A stretch of 45,169 nt of DNA from Polaromonas jejuensis NBRC 106434 (GCF_001598235.1 NZ_BCYO01000029.1:1-45169); one strand, 5' to 3'. Shown: positions 32,984 through 42,201, counted from the stretch's first letter. The notes: a model not told the origin generated them from the letters alone. Numbers and translations are program-made.

Positions 32984-33939
32984 TCACCACGCCGGCCTTG
33001 CACCCCGGCGCGCGGGAGCTGGCCATCCCCAGCAGGCGCCGGCAGTTGCCGCTTCAGGACCTCCAGAAAAGTGCGCGCCCCCTCGGGCAGCGTCCGGCCC
33101 GTGAGGGTCTGCACCTCGATCACACGGCCGTCCATGCCGCGATCGCGAATCATGGCGCCATGCAGTTCGCCGCGCTGCATGCGGTGCCGCACCGTCACCT
33201 CGCCCGAAATCGACAACCCGCCCCCATGCAGCACAAAACTCGTGAGCGCCTCAAAGCTGACGCTGACCAGCGCCGGCTCGAACACCAGCTGGCGCCGGCT
33301 GCAGCAGATGTCGAACAGCTGGCGCACCGTGTTCTCGCGATCCGGCAGGGCCAGGGGGTAAGGCTGCATCTGCGCCAGCGTGACCGCGCGGAATTTCGCC
33401 AGCGGGTGGTCCGGCCGCATGATCACCAGGACCGGCGCCTCCTGCCGGTACTCCACGCAAATGCCCTGCTCGGCCGCGCGGCTGTAGGTCAGGCCGATGT
33501 CGGCGTCGCCGTTGAGGATGGCCGTGGTCACGTCGGCGGGCCGGGCGACCTGCAGCTGGAACTGGATGCCCGGATACCGCCGCTGGAAGTCAACCATCAC
33601 CTGGGGCAGGAACTCGAGCACGAAGCCCGCTGAACTGGCGATGCGCACCTTGCCCTTGCGCAGGCCCTGCAGGGCCTCGATGTCCGACACCACGCGGTCA
33701 GCCTCCAGGGTCGCCCGCCGGGCATAGGCCGCCAGCAGTTCCCCGGCGGCGCTGGGCACCATGCCGCGCGGACGGCGCTCGAACAGCGCGACGCCGAGCA
33801 CCGACTCCAGCCCGGCGATCTGCCGGCTCACCGCCGAGCCGGACACAAAGAGCCGCACCGCCGCCTCGCTGATCGAGCCGCTGCGCACGACCTCGAGGAA
33901 GTAGCGCACCGCGGTTTCCTGCAAATGGACGGACTGCAT
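32956..33939 (-). CDS. LysR-family regulator
   Basis: With ATG at 33939 the protein has 327 residues. An N-terminal winged helix (about 1-65: FLEVVRSGSISEAAVRLFVS, then GSAVSRQIAGLE) is followed by a periplasmic-binding-protein-like effector domain. The longer open frame to 34464 runs antisense to the amidase gene and is rejected. It is divergent from an amidase and a Bug binding protein, so it probably controls them in response to an amide or carboxylate ligand. The C-terminal tail is basic and its last 28 bp overlap the aldo/keto reductase gene. Confidence 0.9.
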   Translation of the reverse strand: MQSVHLQETAVRYFLEVVRSGSISEAAVRLFVSGSAVSRQIAGLESVLGVALFERRPRGMVPSAAGELLAAYARRATLEADRVVSDIEALQGLRKGKVRIASSAGFVLEFLPQVMVDFQRRYPGIQFQLQVARPADVTTAILNGDADIGLTYSRAAEQGICVEYRQEAPVLVIMRPDHPLAKFRAVTLAQMQPYPLALPDRENTVRQLFDICCSRRQLVFEPALVSVSFEALTSFVLHGGGLSISGEVTVRHRMQRGELHGAMIRDRGMDGRVIEVQTLTGRTLPEGARTFLEVLKRQLPAPAGDGQLPRAGVQGRRGDQTGRPKKG

Positions 33940-33978
33940 GGGAGGCCTTTTTCTGGTTTGATTAAAACGCAATGGAAA

Positions 33979-34004
33979 CTTGCATAAATTGTGATTGTCG
34001 CAAG
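33979..34004. promoter_or_regulatory. Putative LysR-type operator
   Basis: CTTGC (33979-33983) and GCAAG (34000-34004) form an inverted repeat with a 16-bp spacer in the divergent LysR-amidase region. The position fits an activator site for LysR-family proteins. It is short and could occur by chance. Confidence 0.4.
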
Positions 34005-34030
34005 GCATTGTGGCTCCTATCCTTGCCTCC

Positions 34031-35494
34031 ATGAATGCTCGAACGCTCCTCGTCCCGCCCTCCGGCGGCATCACCGAACTCGATGCCGTCGCCCTGTCGC
34101 AGGCGATCCGCAGCCGGCAGCTGTCCTGCGTGGAAACGCTGGACGCGTTTCTGGCCCAGGTCGACCGGTTCAACCCCCAGGTCAACGCCCTCGTGGCCCT
34201 GCAGGAGCGGGACGCGCTGCGGTGCCAGGCGATGCAGCTTGATGCGCAGCTGGCCCGGGGCGAGTGGCTGGGACCGCTGCACGGCTTTCCGCAGGCGCCC
34301 AAGGACATCATGCCGGCCGCCGGCCTGGTCACCACCAGGGGCTCGCCGATCTTCAAGGACCAGGTCTCGGCCACCGACGCCGTGATCTTCGAACGCATGC
34401 GCCGCGGCGGCGCGGTCTTCATTGGCCGCAGCAACTCGCCGGAATTCGGCCTGGGGGGACACACCTACAACAGCGTCTACGGCACCACGGGCAACGCCTT
34501 CGCGCCCGACAAGTCCGCCGGTGGCAGCAGCGGCGGTGCCGGCGTGGCGGTGGCGCTGCGCATGCTGCCGGTGGCCGACGGTTCGGACATGATGGGTTCG
34601 CTGCGCACGCCGGCCGCCTTCAACAATATCTACGGGCTGCGCACCTCGCCCGGCTGCGTGCCGCACGGCCCCACGGATGAGGTGTTCTTCCAGCAGTTCA
34701 GCGTGGCCGGCCCGATGGCGCGCAGCATTCCCGACCTGGCGCTGCTGCTGTCGGTGCAGGCCGGCTTCGACGCGCGCCTGCCTCTCACCCGCCAGCAGGA
34801 CCCGGCCGCCTTCACCTCCACGCTGGAGCGCGATTTCCGCGGCACGCGCATAGGCTGGCTGGGCGATCTGGGCGGTCACCTGCCCATGGAGCCCGGCCTG
34901 CTGGCGCTGAACGAACAGGCGCTCGCGGCCTTCGAGGCCATCGGTTGCAAGGTCGAGCCGGTGCTGCCGGCCTTCGACTTCGAACGCCTGTGGCAGGCCT
35001 GGATAAACCTGCGCAGCTTTACCGTGGCAGGCGGCAACGCCGGCCTGTACGCCGACCCCGCCAGGCGCGCCCTGCTCAAGCCCGAGGCCGTCTGGGAAAT
35101 CGAGCGCGGCCTGGCGCTGAGCGGCCAGGACATCTTCCAGGCCTCGCGCGAACGCACCGCCTGGTACCAGGTGTTGCGCGGACTGTTCGACACCTTTGAC
35201 TACCTCGTGCTGCCGGCCACCCAGGCCTTCCCCTTCGACGGCAAGCTGCACTGGCCCGCGTCCATAGCCGGCCGCGAGATGGACACTTACCACCGCTGGA
35301 TGCAGGTGGTGGTTCCGGCCACCATGGCAGGCCTGCCGGCCCTCTGCGCGCCGGCCGGCTTCAGCGCGGCCGGCCTGCCCGCGGGGCTGCAGATCATCGG
35401 TCCGGCGCAGGCCGACTGGGCCGTGCTGCAGATCGGCCATGCCTACGACCAGGCCAGCGGCCATGCCCGCGTGCGCAGCCCGCTGCTGCGGTAA
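34031..35494 (+). CDS. Amidase-signature hydrolase
   Basis: This 487-residue enzyme belongs to the amidase signature family with a Ser-cisSer-Lys triad: K91 in PQAPKDIMP, S166 in AGGSSGGAG, and nucleophile S190 in GSDMMGSLRTPAAFNN. The usual GSDxGGS has become GSDMMGS, replacing glycines near the active site. I take ATG at 34031 (MNARTLLVPPSGGITELDAV). Gatx-type partner subunits are absent, so it is not a GatCAB component. The LysR regulator upstream and the exported binding protein downstream suggest use of an external amide as nutrient. Substrate unknown. Confidence 0.88.
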   Translation: MNARTLLVPPSGGITELDAVALSQAIRSRQLSCVETLDAFLAQVDRFNPQVNALVALQERDALRCQAMQLDAQLARGEWLGPLHGFPQAPKDIMPAAGLVTTRGSPIFKDQVSATDAVIFERMRRGGAVFIGRSNSPEFGLGGHTYNSVYGTTGNAFAPDKSAGGSSGGAGVAVALRMLPVADGSDMMGSLRTPAAFNNIYGLRTSPGCVPHGPTDEVFFQQFSVAGPMARSIPDLALLLSVQAGFDARLPLTRQQDPAAFTSTLERDFRGTRIGWLGDLGGHLPMEPGLLALNEQALAAFEAIGCKVEPVLPAFDFERLWQAWINLRSFTVAGGNAGLYADPARRALLKPEAVWEIERGLALSGQDIFQASRERTAWYQVLRGLFDTFDYLVLPATQAFPFDGKLHWPASIAGREMDTYHRWMQVVVPATMAGLPALCAPAGFSAAGLPAGLQIIGPAQADWAVLQIGHAYDQASGHARVRSPLLR

Positions 35495-35562
35495 AAAGCC
35501 CGGCCCTTCGCAAGTCGCCGTTCAGCCCTTTGTTCACCCTACCCACCACCAGGAGCTCCACC

Positions 35563-36543
35563 ATGGCATTGCGCCGCTCTCTCATCATGTCGTGTCTTGC
35601 CGCCGGCTGTGCCTCCGTCCTCTGCACGGGCGCGCTCGCACAGGCCTACCCCGACCACCCCATCCGACTGGTCGTGCCCTTTGCCCCGGGCGGCGCCACC
35701 GACATCCTGGCCCGGTTGCTGGCCACCGCCATGGGTGACAAGCTGGGGCAGACCATGATCGTGGAAAACAGGCCCGGGGCAGCCACCGTCGTGGCGGCAT
35801 CGGCCGTGGCCAAGGCACCGCCCGATGGCTACACGCTGCTGCTGGGTGCAAGCACCACGCTCACGCTCAACCCCGCATTGCGCTCCAACCTGGGCTACGA
35901 TTCGGTCGCCAGCTTCACGCCCATCGGCCTGGTGGCCGACATGAGCCTGGTCCTGGTGGCCAACAACAACACGCCCGGCACCACGCTCAAGGAGATTCTT
36001 GCGAAGGCCAGGGCCGAGCCGCAAAAGTTTTCCTACGGCTCCTTCGGTACCGGCTCGTCGGTGCACTTCGGCGGCGAGATGCTCAAATCGGCGAGCGGCG
36101 TCGACATGGTGCATGTGCCCTTCAACGGCAGCGCCCCCAGCCTCACGGCACTGATGGGCGGCCAGGTACAGGTCGCGGTCGACACGGTCGTGGCCACGTC
36201 CCCGCTGATCAAGGCCGGCAAGATCAAACCGATCGCGATGCTGTCCGCCAACCGGTCATCGATGCTGCCGGCCGTCCCCACCGTGGCGGAAAGCGGCTAC
36301 CCGGGCTTCGAGATGTCAACCTGGTTCGCCCTGCTGGCGCCTGCCCGGCTCCCGGCCCCCGTCCAGGCCAGGCTGGAGAAAACGCTCGAGAGCGTGATGG
36401 CCAACCCCGAACTGCGAAAAAAGCTAGACAGCGTGGGCCTGATACCGGCCTACGGCCCGGGCCAGGCCGTGAAAGACCGTGTCGAAAGAGAGCTGCCCCA
36501 AATGCGCGCGGTGGCCGCACGCGCCAACATCAGGGCCGACTGA
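35563..36543 (+). CDS. Bug-family (TctC-like) periplasmic binding protein
   Basis: The 326-residue protein starts with a signal peptide (MALRRSLIMSCLAAGCASVL, cleavage near ALAQA, residue 27). The family motifs are YPDHPIRLVVPFAPGGATDI, VENRPGAATVVAA and PDGYTLLLG. Bug proteins capture carboxylates or related small molecules for tripartite tricarboxylate transporters. No TctA or TctB gene is nearby, as is common for the many orphan Bug genes of Burkholderiales. AGGAG at 35551-35555 supports the start. It follows the amidase by 68 bp and its 3' end overlaps the next convergent gene by 14 bp. Confidence 0.92.
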   Translation: MALRRSLIMSCLAAGCASVLCTGALAQAYPDHPIRLVVPFAPGGATDILARLLATAMGDKLGQTMIVENRPGAATVVAASAVAKAPPDGYTLLLGASTTLTLNPALRSNLGYDSVASFTPIGLVADMSLVLVANNNTPGTTLKEILAKARAEPQKFSYGSFGTGSSVHFGGEMLKSASGVDMVHVPFNGSAPSLTALMGGQVQVAVDTVVATSPLIKAGKIKPIAMLSANRSSMLPAVPTVAESGYPGFEMSTWFALLAPARLPAPVQARLEKTLESVMANPELRKKLDSVGLIPAYGPGQAVKDRVERELPQMRAVAARANIRAD

Positions 36544-37588
36544 CAGCGGCCGCCGGTCCGGCGCCCGTGCCGCAGGCATGGCAAAACCTGGCGAACGCGC
36601 TCTTGCGCGTGCTGCAGCGGCCGCAATGGTCGTGCAGGCCAATGCCGCAGTGCGGGCAAAAATCAATCGCGGTGTTTTTAAGGTCCACCGGCCGCTCACA
36701 GCCCGGACACACACTTTTGGCCAGCCGCGTCAGCGCCGTGTCGTAGCTCAGTTCTTCGCGGCGCTGCGCGTCGGGCAGCTGCTCGGCCAGTTTCTGTTTT
36801 TCCAGGTAGCGGTTCAGGGACACGATGGCCTGCCGGCCGACCAGCGCGGTGACCACAATCCCCACGACATAGCGCACATAGCCGCCGTAGCTGGGCAGGT
36901 AGGGCACCAGTTCGACGAAGAATGCGAACACGGCAAAGAGGATGAAGCCCCAGACAAAAGGCCAATACGTGCTCTTGCGTTTTTTCACAAACAGCCAGCC
37001 GGCGATCACCAGCAGCGGCAAGGTCAGCGCCAGGCGGTACAAAAAGACACGCAATTCCACGCGGCGGTACTCGGCCTGGAGTTGCTGCTGCGCGGCCGCT
37101 TCCAGCTCATTCAGTTTGCGGCGTTCGCGCACAACCGTCTGCCGGGCATCCAGCGCGGCCTGTTGCTGGGCTTCCACCGCCGCGCCGGCCGCGCGCTCCC
37201 TGTCCTTCAGCGCATCCAGCGCCTTGGTGCGCAACACCAGCTCCGGGTCCTGGTCAACCAACTGCGTGGCACGACGCGTCGACAGCCAGTTGTTGAAGGT
37301 CTCGCGGGCCGCGGCAGAATCGGCCTGGGCCGCCCTGCGCTTGAGTTGCGCCTGCTCCAGCGCGGTGTCGGCGTCCTGCCCGGCGCGCTCGGCGGTTTTG
37401 ATCGCACTGCGCAGCGCGCCGCTGGCCGCGGCGTCCATATAGTCGTCCAGTGAAAGCCGCTTTTCAACCTTGGGCAGGTCGCTCACCACGGTGCCGCCCA
37501 GGCCGACCAGGAAGCTGGCGAACACCATCGCCACCAGCCACAGGCCGCGGTGAAACCATTTCTCGGACAGTCGCAAGGCTTTGCTCAT
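36530..37588 (-). CDS. Membrane protein with coiled coil and zinc ribbon
   Basis: I take ATG at 37588 (MSKALRLSEKWFHRGLWLVA), giving 352 residues. A first transmembrane helix (about 15-35) is followed by a long charged, helical stretch (about 45-185) with coiled-coil character. Three more hydrophobic helices follow (about 188-275). The cytoplasmic tail has paired zinc knuckles: VCPGCERP, FCPHCG, HCGRCS and FCHACG. Function unknown; I see no catalytic motif. The layout suggests a membrane-anchored scaffold sensing or binding through the ribbon. Confidence 0.75.
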   Translation of the reverse strand: MSKALRLSEKWFHRGLWLVAMVFASFLVGLGGTVVSDLPKVEKRLSLDDYMDAAASGALRSAIKTAERAGQDADTALEQAQLKRRAAQADSAAARETFNNWLSTRRATQLVDQDPELVLRTKALDALKDRERAAGAAVEAQQQAALDARQTVVRERRKLNELEAAAQQQLQAEYRRVELRVFLYRLALTLPLLVIAGWLFVKKRKSTYWPFVWGFILFAVFAFFVELVPYLPSYGGYVRYVVGIVVTALVGRQAIVSLNRYLEKQKLAEQLPDAQRREELSYDTALTRLAKSVCPGCERPVDLKNTAIDFCPHCGIGLHDHCGRCSTRKSAFARFCHACGTGAGPAAAVSRP

Positions 37589-37703
37589 GGGCAGTTCCGT
37601 TTCTAGGTGGCTTGAAGGGAAGCCGGCGCCTGCCGGGCCCAGCAACCCGGCTCCAAATTTCGCATCAAATCAGGCAGCAGCGGCCGTCCTTCGGGCGCAT
37701 ATA

Positions 37704-37720
37704 GCTATCAAATGTATAGC
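37704..37720. repeat. Short palindrome GCTAY-N7-ATAGC, copy 3
   Basis: GCTAT (37704-37708), 7 bp, ATAGC (37716-37720), between the 3' end of the LplT-PlsC gene and the zinc-ribbon gene. Confidence 0.6.
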
Positions 37721-37725
37721 GTAAC

Positions 37726-39756
37726 TCATGTCTTCATCAGCGCAGCCACCCGGACCCGCAAGAGCTCCGGCTGGACTTCCGTCGCCGGGATGGCGGGCCC
37801 CGCATTCAGCCCCACCCGGCTGAACACCCCGCGCCGGAAGGGCCGCACCATGGCCACCTTCCGGCCCTTGACCTGCTCGACGCGGCTGAAAAACGAACCC
37901 CACAAATTGGTCAGGGCCAAAGGCACTACCGGCACGCTGAGGCCGTCGCGCTCGGCGTTTTCCAGAATTTTCATGATGCCGCCCTTGAACGCCTGCAGTT
38001 CGCCATCCCGGGTGATGCCGCCCTCGGGGAACAGGGCCAGCAAGTCGCCATCGCGCAGCACCTTGGCGGCCGCCTCGAACGCCGCTTCGTAAGCCGCCGG
38101 GTCTTCCGAGCGTGGCGCAATCGGTATGGCTCTGGCCAGCCGGAACAGCCAGCCCAGCACCGGCAGTTTGAAAATGCGGTGGTCCATCAAGAAGTAAATC
38201 GGCCGCGGGCTGGCGGCCATGAGCAGCACCGGGTCGACAAAACTGACATGGTTGCAGACCAGCACCGCCGCGCCCTGCAGGGGAATGTGTTCGTCCCCCC
38301 TGATCCGGAAACGGTACACGCAGCGCGAGGCGATCAGGGCCACAAAGCGCAGCAGGTACTCGGGCACCAGCATGAAGATGTAGAACGCCACCACGGCATT
38401 GGCCAGGCCGACAAACAGGAATATCTGCGGGATGCTGAACCCGGCGCCCAGCAGGCCCCCGGCCAGGATTGCACTGACAATCATGAACAGCGCATTGAGG
38501 ATGTTGTTGGCGGCGATGATGCGGGCGCGGTGCGTGGGCCGGCTGCGCAGCTGGATCAGCGCATACATGGGCACGCTGTACAGCCCGGCAAACAGGCTGA
38601 GCAGCGCCAGGTCCAGCATCACGCGCCAATGCGCATGTTGGGCGATAAAGCCGGCCATGCCCATGAGCGCCGCGCCCGGCAGGCCGCGCACGGCAAAGTA
38701 AAGGTCCACCGCAAACACGCTCATGCCGATGGCGCCCAGCGGCACCAGGCCGATCTCGACATGGCGTCGGCTCAGCACCTCGCACAGCAGCGATCCAGTC
38801 CCGATACCTATCGAGAACACCACCAGCAGCAGGGAGGCCACCTGCTCGTTGCCATGCAGCACCTCTTTGGCAAAGCTCGGGAACTGGCTCAGGAAGACCG
38901 CGCCGAAAAACCACATCCAGCTGATGCCCAGCATGGAACGAAACACCACCATGTTGTCGCGGGCCAGCCTGAGATTGCGCCAGGTTTCGGTGACGGGGTT
39001 CCAGTTGATCCTGAGACCGGGGTCGGTGGCAGGCGCCAGGGGAATGAACTGCGCCACCGCCCGGCCGGCCAGCGCCAGCAACACGCAGGACAGCGCCACA
39101 TAATGCGCGCCCACACCGGGAACCGCCACCATGAGGCCGCCCACGATGTTGCCAAGCAGGATGGCCACGAAGGTGCCCATCTCCACCATGCCGTTGCCGC
39201 CGGTCAGCTCGCGCTCGCTCAGGGCCTGCGGCAGATAGGCAAACTTGACCGGGCCGAACAGCGTGGAGTGAAGCCCCATCAGAAAGGTGCAGCCCAGCAG
39301 CACGGCGGCCTGAACATTGGCGCTGCGGCCCAGAAAGCCCACAGCGGCCACCAGCATGATCAGCACTTCCAGGTTCTTGACAAAGCGGATGATGCGGGTT
39401 TTTTCGAACTTGTCGGTGAGTTGGCCACTCGTCGCCGAGAACAGCAAAAACGGCAGGATGAACAGGGCGCCTATCACCAGCCCCGCCAGCGCAGGCGGCA
39501 GCCAGCCTACGCCAAGCTGGTAGGTCACCATCACGGTGAACGCAAACTTGAACAGGTTGTCATTGGCCGCGCCGGAAAACTGCGTCCAGAAGAAGGGCGC
39601 GAAGCGGCGCTGCTTCAGGAGCGCGAACTGATTCGGGCGCGCCTGCGGCTCGGGTGGCGTTATTACCCCTGTTGACCCTGTTGGCGCTATCGGCACCGCT
39701 GCCACCGGTGCGGCTTTCTCAACCCTCATGCCTGACTCCTCTTTTGACATTGCCAT
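37726..39756 (-). CDS. LplT-like transporter fused to PlsC-type acyltransferase
   Basis: The 676-residue protein joins two parts. Residues about 40-450 form a 12-helix major facilitator domain like the lysophospholipid flippase LplT (FFWTQFSGAANDNLFKFAF at its start). Residues about 480-676 form a PlsC-like acyltransferase with the H-x4-D motif in CNHVSFVDP near residue 500 and FPEGG near 575. In E. coli LplT brings lysophospholipids inward and Aas re-acylates them. Here the flippase and acyltransferase are one chain, without the acyl-ACP synthetase half of Aas. It probably repairs phospholipids at the inner membrane. Confidence 0.88.
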   Translation of the reverse strand: MAMSKEESGMRVEKAAPVAAVPIAPTGSTGVITPPEPQARPNQFALLKQRRFAPFFWTQFSGAANDNLFKFAFTVMVTYQLGVGWLPPALAGLVIGALFILPFLLFSATSGQLTDKFEKTRIIRFVKNLEVLIMLVAAVGFLGRSANVQAAVLLGCTFLMGLHSTLFGPVKFAYLPQALSERELTGGNGMVEMGTFVAILLGNIVGGLMVAVPGVGAHYVALSCVLLALAGRAVAQFIPLAPATDPGLRINWNPVTETWRNLRLARDNMVVFRSMLGISWMWFFGAVFLSQFPSFAKEVLHGNEQVASLLLVVFSIGIGTGSLLCEVLSRRHVEIGLVPLGAIGMSVFAVDLYFAVRGLPGAALMGMAGFIAQHAHWRVMLDLALLSLFAGLYSVPMYALIQLRSRPTHRARIIAANNILNALFMIVSAILAGGLLGAGFSIPQIFLFVGLANAVVAFYIFMLVPEYLLRFVALIASRCVYRFRIRGDEHIPLQGAAVLVCNHVSFVDPVLLMAASPRPIYFLMDHRIFKLPVLGWLFRLARAIPIAPRSEDPAAYEAAFEAAAKVLRDGDLLALFPEGGITRDGELQAFKGGIMKILENAERDGLSVPVVPLALTNLWGSFFSRVEQVKGRKVAMVRPFRRGVFSRVGLNAGPAIPATEVQPELLRVRVAALMKT

Positions 39757-39993
39757 GCCGTGAACTTGGGGGGACCGGGTCGCCGGTCATCTGCTCATTT
39801 GTTGAATGCTGAGCCGGATTCTGCCCTGATTGCCGGCCCAGACGCTGCGGGCTGCTGCCGGTTTCGCAGGCACTTGGTCAAGGCGTGAGGAGGCCCGAGC
39901 CGGCCGGGATGCCGGAGGCGCAGGTATTCTGAAGCCCGGGGGAAATCTTGCGCTGGCCGGCTTGCGCCCATAGGCCAAGCCAGCGCGCCGGTT
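39757..39993. other. Spacer between FIST and LplT-PlsC genes
   Basis: No gene or clear signal is seen in these 237 bp. Short open frames on the minus strand lack protein character. Confidence 0.4.
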
Positions 39994-41292
39994 TCACCCG
40001 CCATCTGTCGCGGTAAACACCGTCAGCACGCCGGTGTAGCCATACAGGTGGTGGCGCGCAATTTCACCGCCGGCAAAAAAGCCCACCAGCGGCACATCCC
40101 CCAGGGCGCGCCGCACAATCTGCAGCTCGGCACTGGGCGCGCCGAAATGCGGCCCGCCCCGCCCGGAGCAACTGACATAAATCGCACCGGCGATGCGGCG
40201 CGCCGGATGCGGTGACGATTCGGCTTCGGGGGCACGCAGGGCATTGGCCACTTCCAGCGTGAGCTCCTGCGGCTCCAGCTCTTCACGGATTTCGGCGCAG
40301 ACCCGGACCAGGTCGGCGCGCGCGGCCTCGGCGTTGCGCTCACAAAAAGCCAGCTTCATGCCCAGGGCCGGCAGATCGGCAATGGCCACGCCCTTGCGCG
40401 CCGGGTCCAGCCCGATCAGGTGGCGCACCACGACGTCGGCGCCAAACTGGCCGGCGCGCCGTCTCACGACATCGTTCGGGCGGTCGGCGTCGCGGCTCAG
40501 CCCCACCAGCGTGGTGCGCACCCTGGCCAGCGCCTCTCGCGGCTGGTCCAGCGATACCGCCAGGTCGGCCAGCAACACATCCAGCGCGGGCCGGCCGTCC
40601 AGCGCCATGACCACATTGCCTTCGCAGGCGGTGATCTCGTAATAGGCGGAGATCGGCCTGCAGCCTTGCGTGACCCGCGACATCAGCCCCATGCCGCCGG
40701 AGGGATCGCGCGCAAAGGCCACGCCGCTCAGGCCGCCGCTGAAGACACCGCCGGCCGCGCCCTGCCCCTTGACATTGCCATGGCCGCTGAGCGCAAACTG
40801 CACGGTGCTGGAGCGGCTCGACGCCAGGCCGCCAAAGACATAACCGCTGTCGGTGCGCTGGGCCATCTCGTCAATCAGCTCGGCCACATCGGGCGTGGCA
40901 GCGTCGGCATGCACCAGCGCGGTGTGCGCCTTGAAGCCTCCTGGCCTGGCCGGCGGCAGGGGCGACACACCGGAAAACACGCGGTACAGGTCATGCGGCA
41001 GTTCGCACAGCATCACCGCCAGCGCCGGCTCGTCAAAATATTCCACGTTGTTGGAGGCAACGCCCACGCCCACGGTACCGCTCCAGTCGGTGATATCGGG
41101 CAGCTCGGCACTCAGGTGGTCCAGGATTTCCTGCGCATGCGCCGCGTAGTGGTCAGTGATGTAGAGCAGCGCCAGCGTCGGTGCGTGGGCATAGCCGGGC
41201 AAGGCGAGGTGGGCGCGCAGTTGCGCCAGCACGAGGCCGGCCGCCATCTGCCATTGCGGATGGGTGGCGTGGCCGTAGGGGAAAAGCTTCAT
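39994..41292 (-). CDS. FIST-domain protein
   Basis: The 432-residue soluble protein matches the FIST N and FIST C tandem sensory domains: LALLYITDHYAAHAQEIL near residue 40, YVFGGLASSRSSTVQFALSG near 150, and a C-terminal YVSCSGRGGPHFG followed by PLVGFFAGGEIARHHLYGYT. FIST domains are predicted to bind small ligands, often amino acids, and usually feed signalling proteins. No signalling partner is next to it. It lies 15 bp downstream of the PhaM-like gene on the same strand. Confidence 0.85.
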   Translation of the reverse strand: MKLFPYGHATHPQWQMAAGLVLAQLRAHLALPGYAHAPTLALLYITDHYAAHAQEILDHLSAELPDITDWSGTVGVGVASNNVEYFDEPALAVMLCELPHDLYRVFSGVSPLPPARPGGFKAHTALVHADAATPDVAELIDEMAQRTDSGYVFGGLASSRSSTVQFALSGHGNVKGQGAAGGVFSGGLSGVAFARDPSGGMGLMSRVTQGCRPISAYYEITACEGNVVMALDGRPALDVLLADLAVSLDQPREALARVRTTLVGLSRDADRPNDVVRRRAGQFGADVVVRHLIGLDPARKGVAIADLPALGMKLAFCERNAEAARADLVRVCAEIREELEPQELTLEVANALRAPEAESSPHPARRIAGAIYVSCSGRGGPHFGAPSAELQIVRRALGDVPLVGFFAGGEIARHHLYGYTGVLTVFTATDGG

Positions 41293-41307
41293 GGGTTCGG
41301 TGAAAAA

Positions 41308-42201
41308 TTAACGTGTGGGTTGGCGGGTGCTGCTGCGGGCCGTCTTGCGCGCCGGCGCTTTGGCTTTGGTTTTGGCAGCGGGTTCTGCCCGCAACGGGGT
41401 TTTGGCCGGCGCCGCTACCGACACGGGTGTCGGCCAGGCCTGGCTGCTGCGCAGGGCCGAACCCATGGCGGCACGCGCGCCGCCGGCCACGGTTTTGCCG
41501 GCGGTTTCGGCCATGCCCCTGGCCAGCCCCGTCGCCATGTCGGTGGCGGTTTTCACGGCATCCTTGGCCAGGCTCTTGGTGCTGTCCAGGGCGGCTTTTT
41601 TGGCGGCGTCCTTCATCGCGTCCGCGGCAATGGTCTGGAACTGCTGGGTCAGCGCGCCCCACCATTGCATGGGGTCCACCACGCCTGCGCTGGCCGGCGC
41701 CTCGACGGCCTTGGCCTTGGGCGTTTTTGATTTGGCAGCGGCGGCTTTGGTGCCGGTATCGGCGCCGGCCTGGCCGGATCCAAAACTCGAGGCAGGAACC
41801 TCCAGGCCCGAAAACGTCCTGGCCTTGTCGGCCACGCGCTGCACGCCACCGGCCACGCTGTCGGCGACCTTGAGCTTGAAGGCGTTGGCCACGTCACCCA
41901 TGTTGAAGTTCATGCCCTTGAGCGTGGCCAGGGTCATTTTCTGCACCTCCAGCGCCTGGATGGTGGCCTTGAGCGCGGTGGCGTTCTGGTCCAGCCAGAA
42001 CTGGACGGCCTTGAGCTCATCAATGCGCTTGTCCAGTTCCTCCACATTGAGCGTGGGCGCCACCCAGTTCCCGAGGTTGGGCAACTGCGGTATGTTGTGC
42101 GTCGCGCTGCCGGCCGCCTGCTTCGCCAGGTTTTGCAAAAAGTCGAAGCCCGGCACCAGCTTGCCGAAACCTGAAAATGAAGATGGGTCTGCGTCACTCA
42201 T
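41308..42201 (-). CDS. phaM: PhaM-like polyhydroxybutyrate granule protein
   Basis: With ATG at 42201 the protein has 297 residues. The N-terminal half carries the PhaM-family pattern: VEELDKRIDELKAVQFWLDQ, then TALKATIQALEVQKMTLATL (about residues 53-93). The C-terminal tail is rich in Ala, Lys and Pro (PAKTPLRAEPAAKTKAKAP), as in PhaM of Cupriavidus, which activates PHB synthase and ties granules to the nucleoid. A further Ala/Lys-rich helical stretch lies between. The family call rests on the N-terminal pattern; low complexity elsewhere is weak evidence. It suggests this organism stores PHB. Confidence 0.75.
   Translation of the reverse strand: MSDADPSSFSGFGKLVPGFDFLQNLAKQAAGSATHNIPQLPNLGNWVAPTLNVEELDKRIDELKAVQFWLDQNATALKATIQALEVQKMTLATLKGMNFNMGDVANAFKLKVADSVAGGVQRVADKARTFSGLEVPASSFGSGQAGADTGTKAAAAKSKTPKAKAVEAPASAGVVDPMQWWGALTQQFQTIAADAMKDAAKKAALDSTKSLAKDAVKTATDMATGLARGMAETAGKTVAGGARAAMGSALRSSQAWPTPVSVAAPAKTPLRAEPAAKTKAKAPARKTARSSTRQPTR

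Noticed and set aside
34031..35494. Glutamyl-tRNA amidotransferase subunit A
   Set aside because: No GatB or GatC neighbour, an altered GSDMMGS motif, and a catabolic context with LysR and Bug genes.
38179..39675. 498-codon plus-strand frame opposite the LplT-PlsC gene
   Set aside because: It is antisense to a well-supported gene, and its His/Gln-rich composition is typical of shadow frames.
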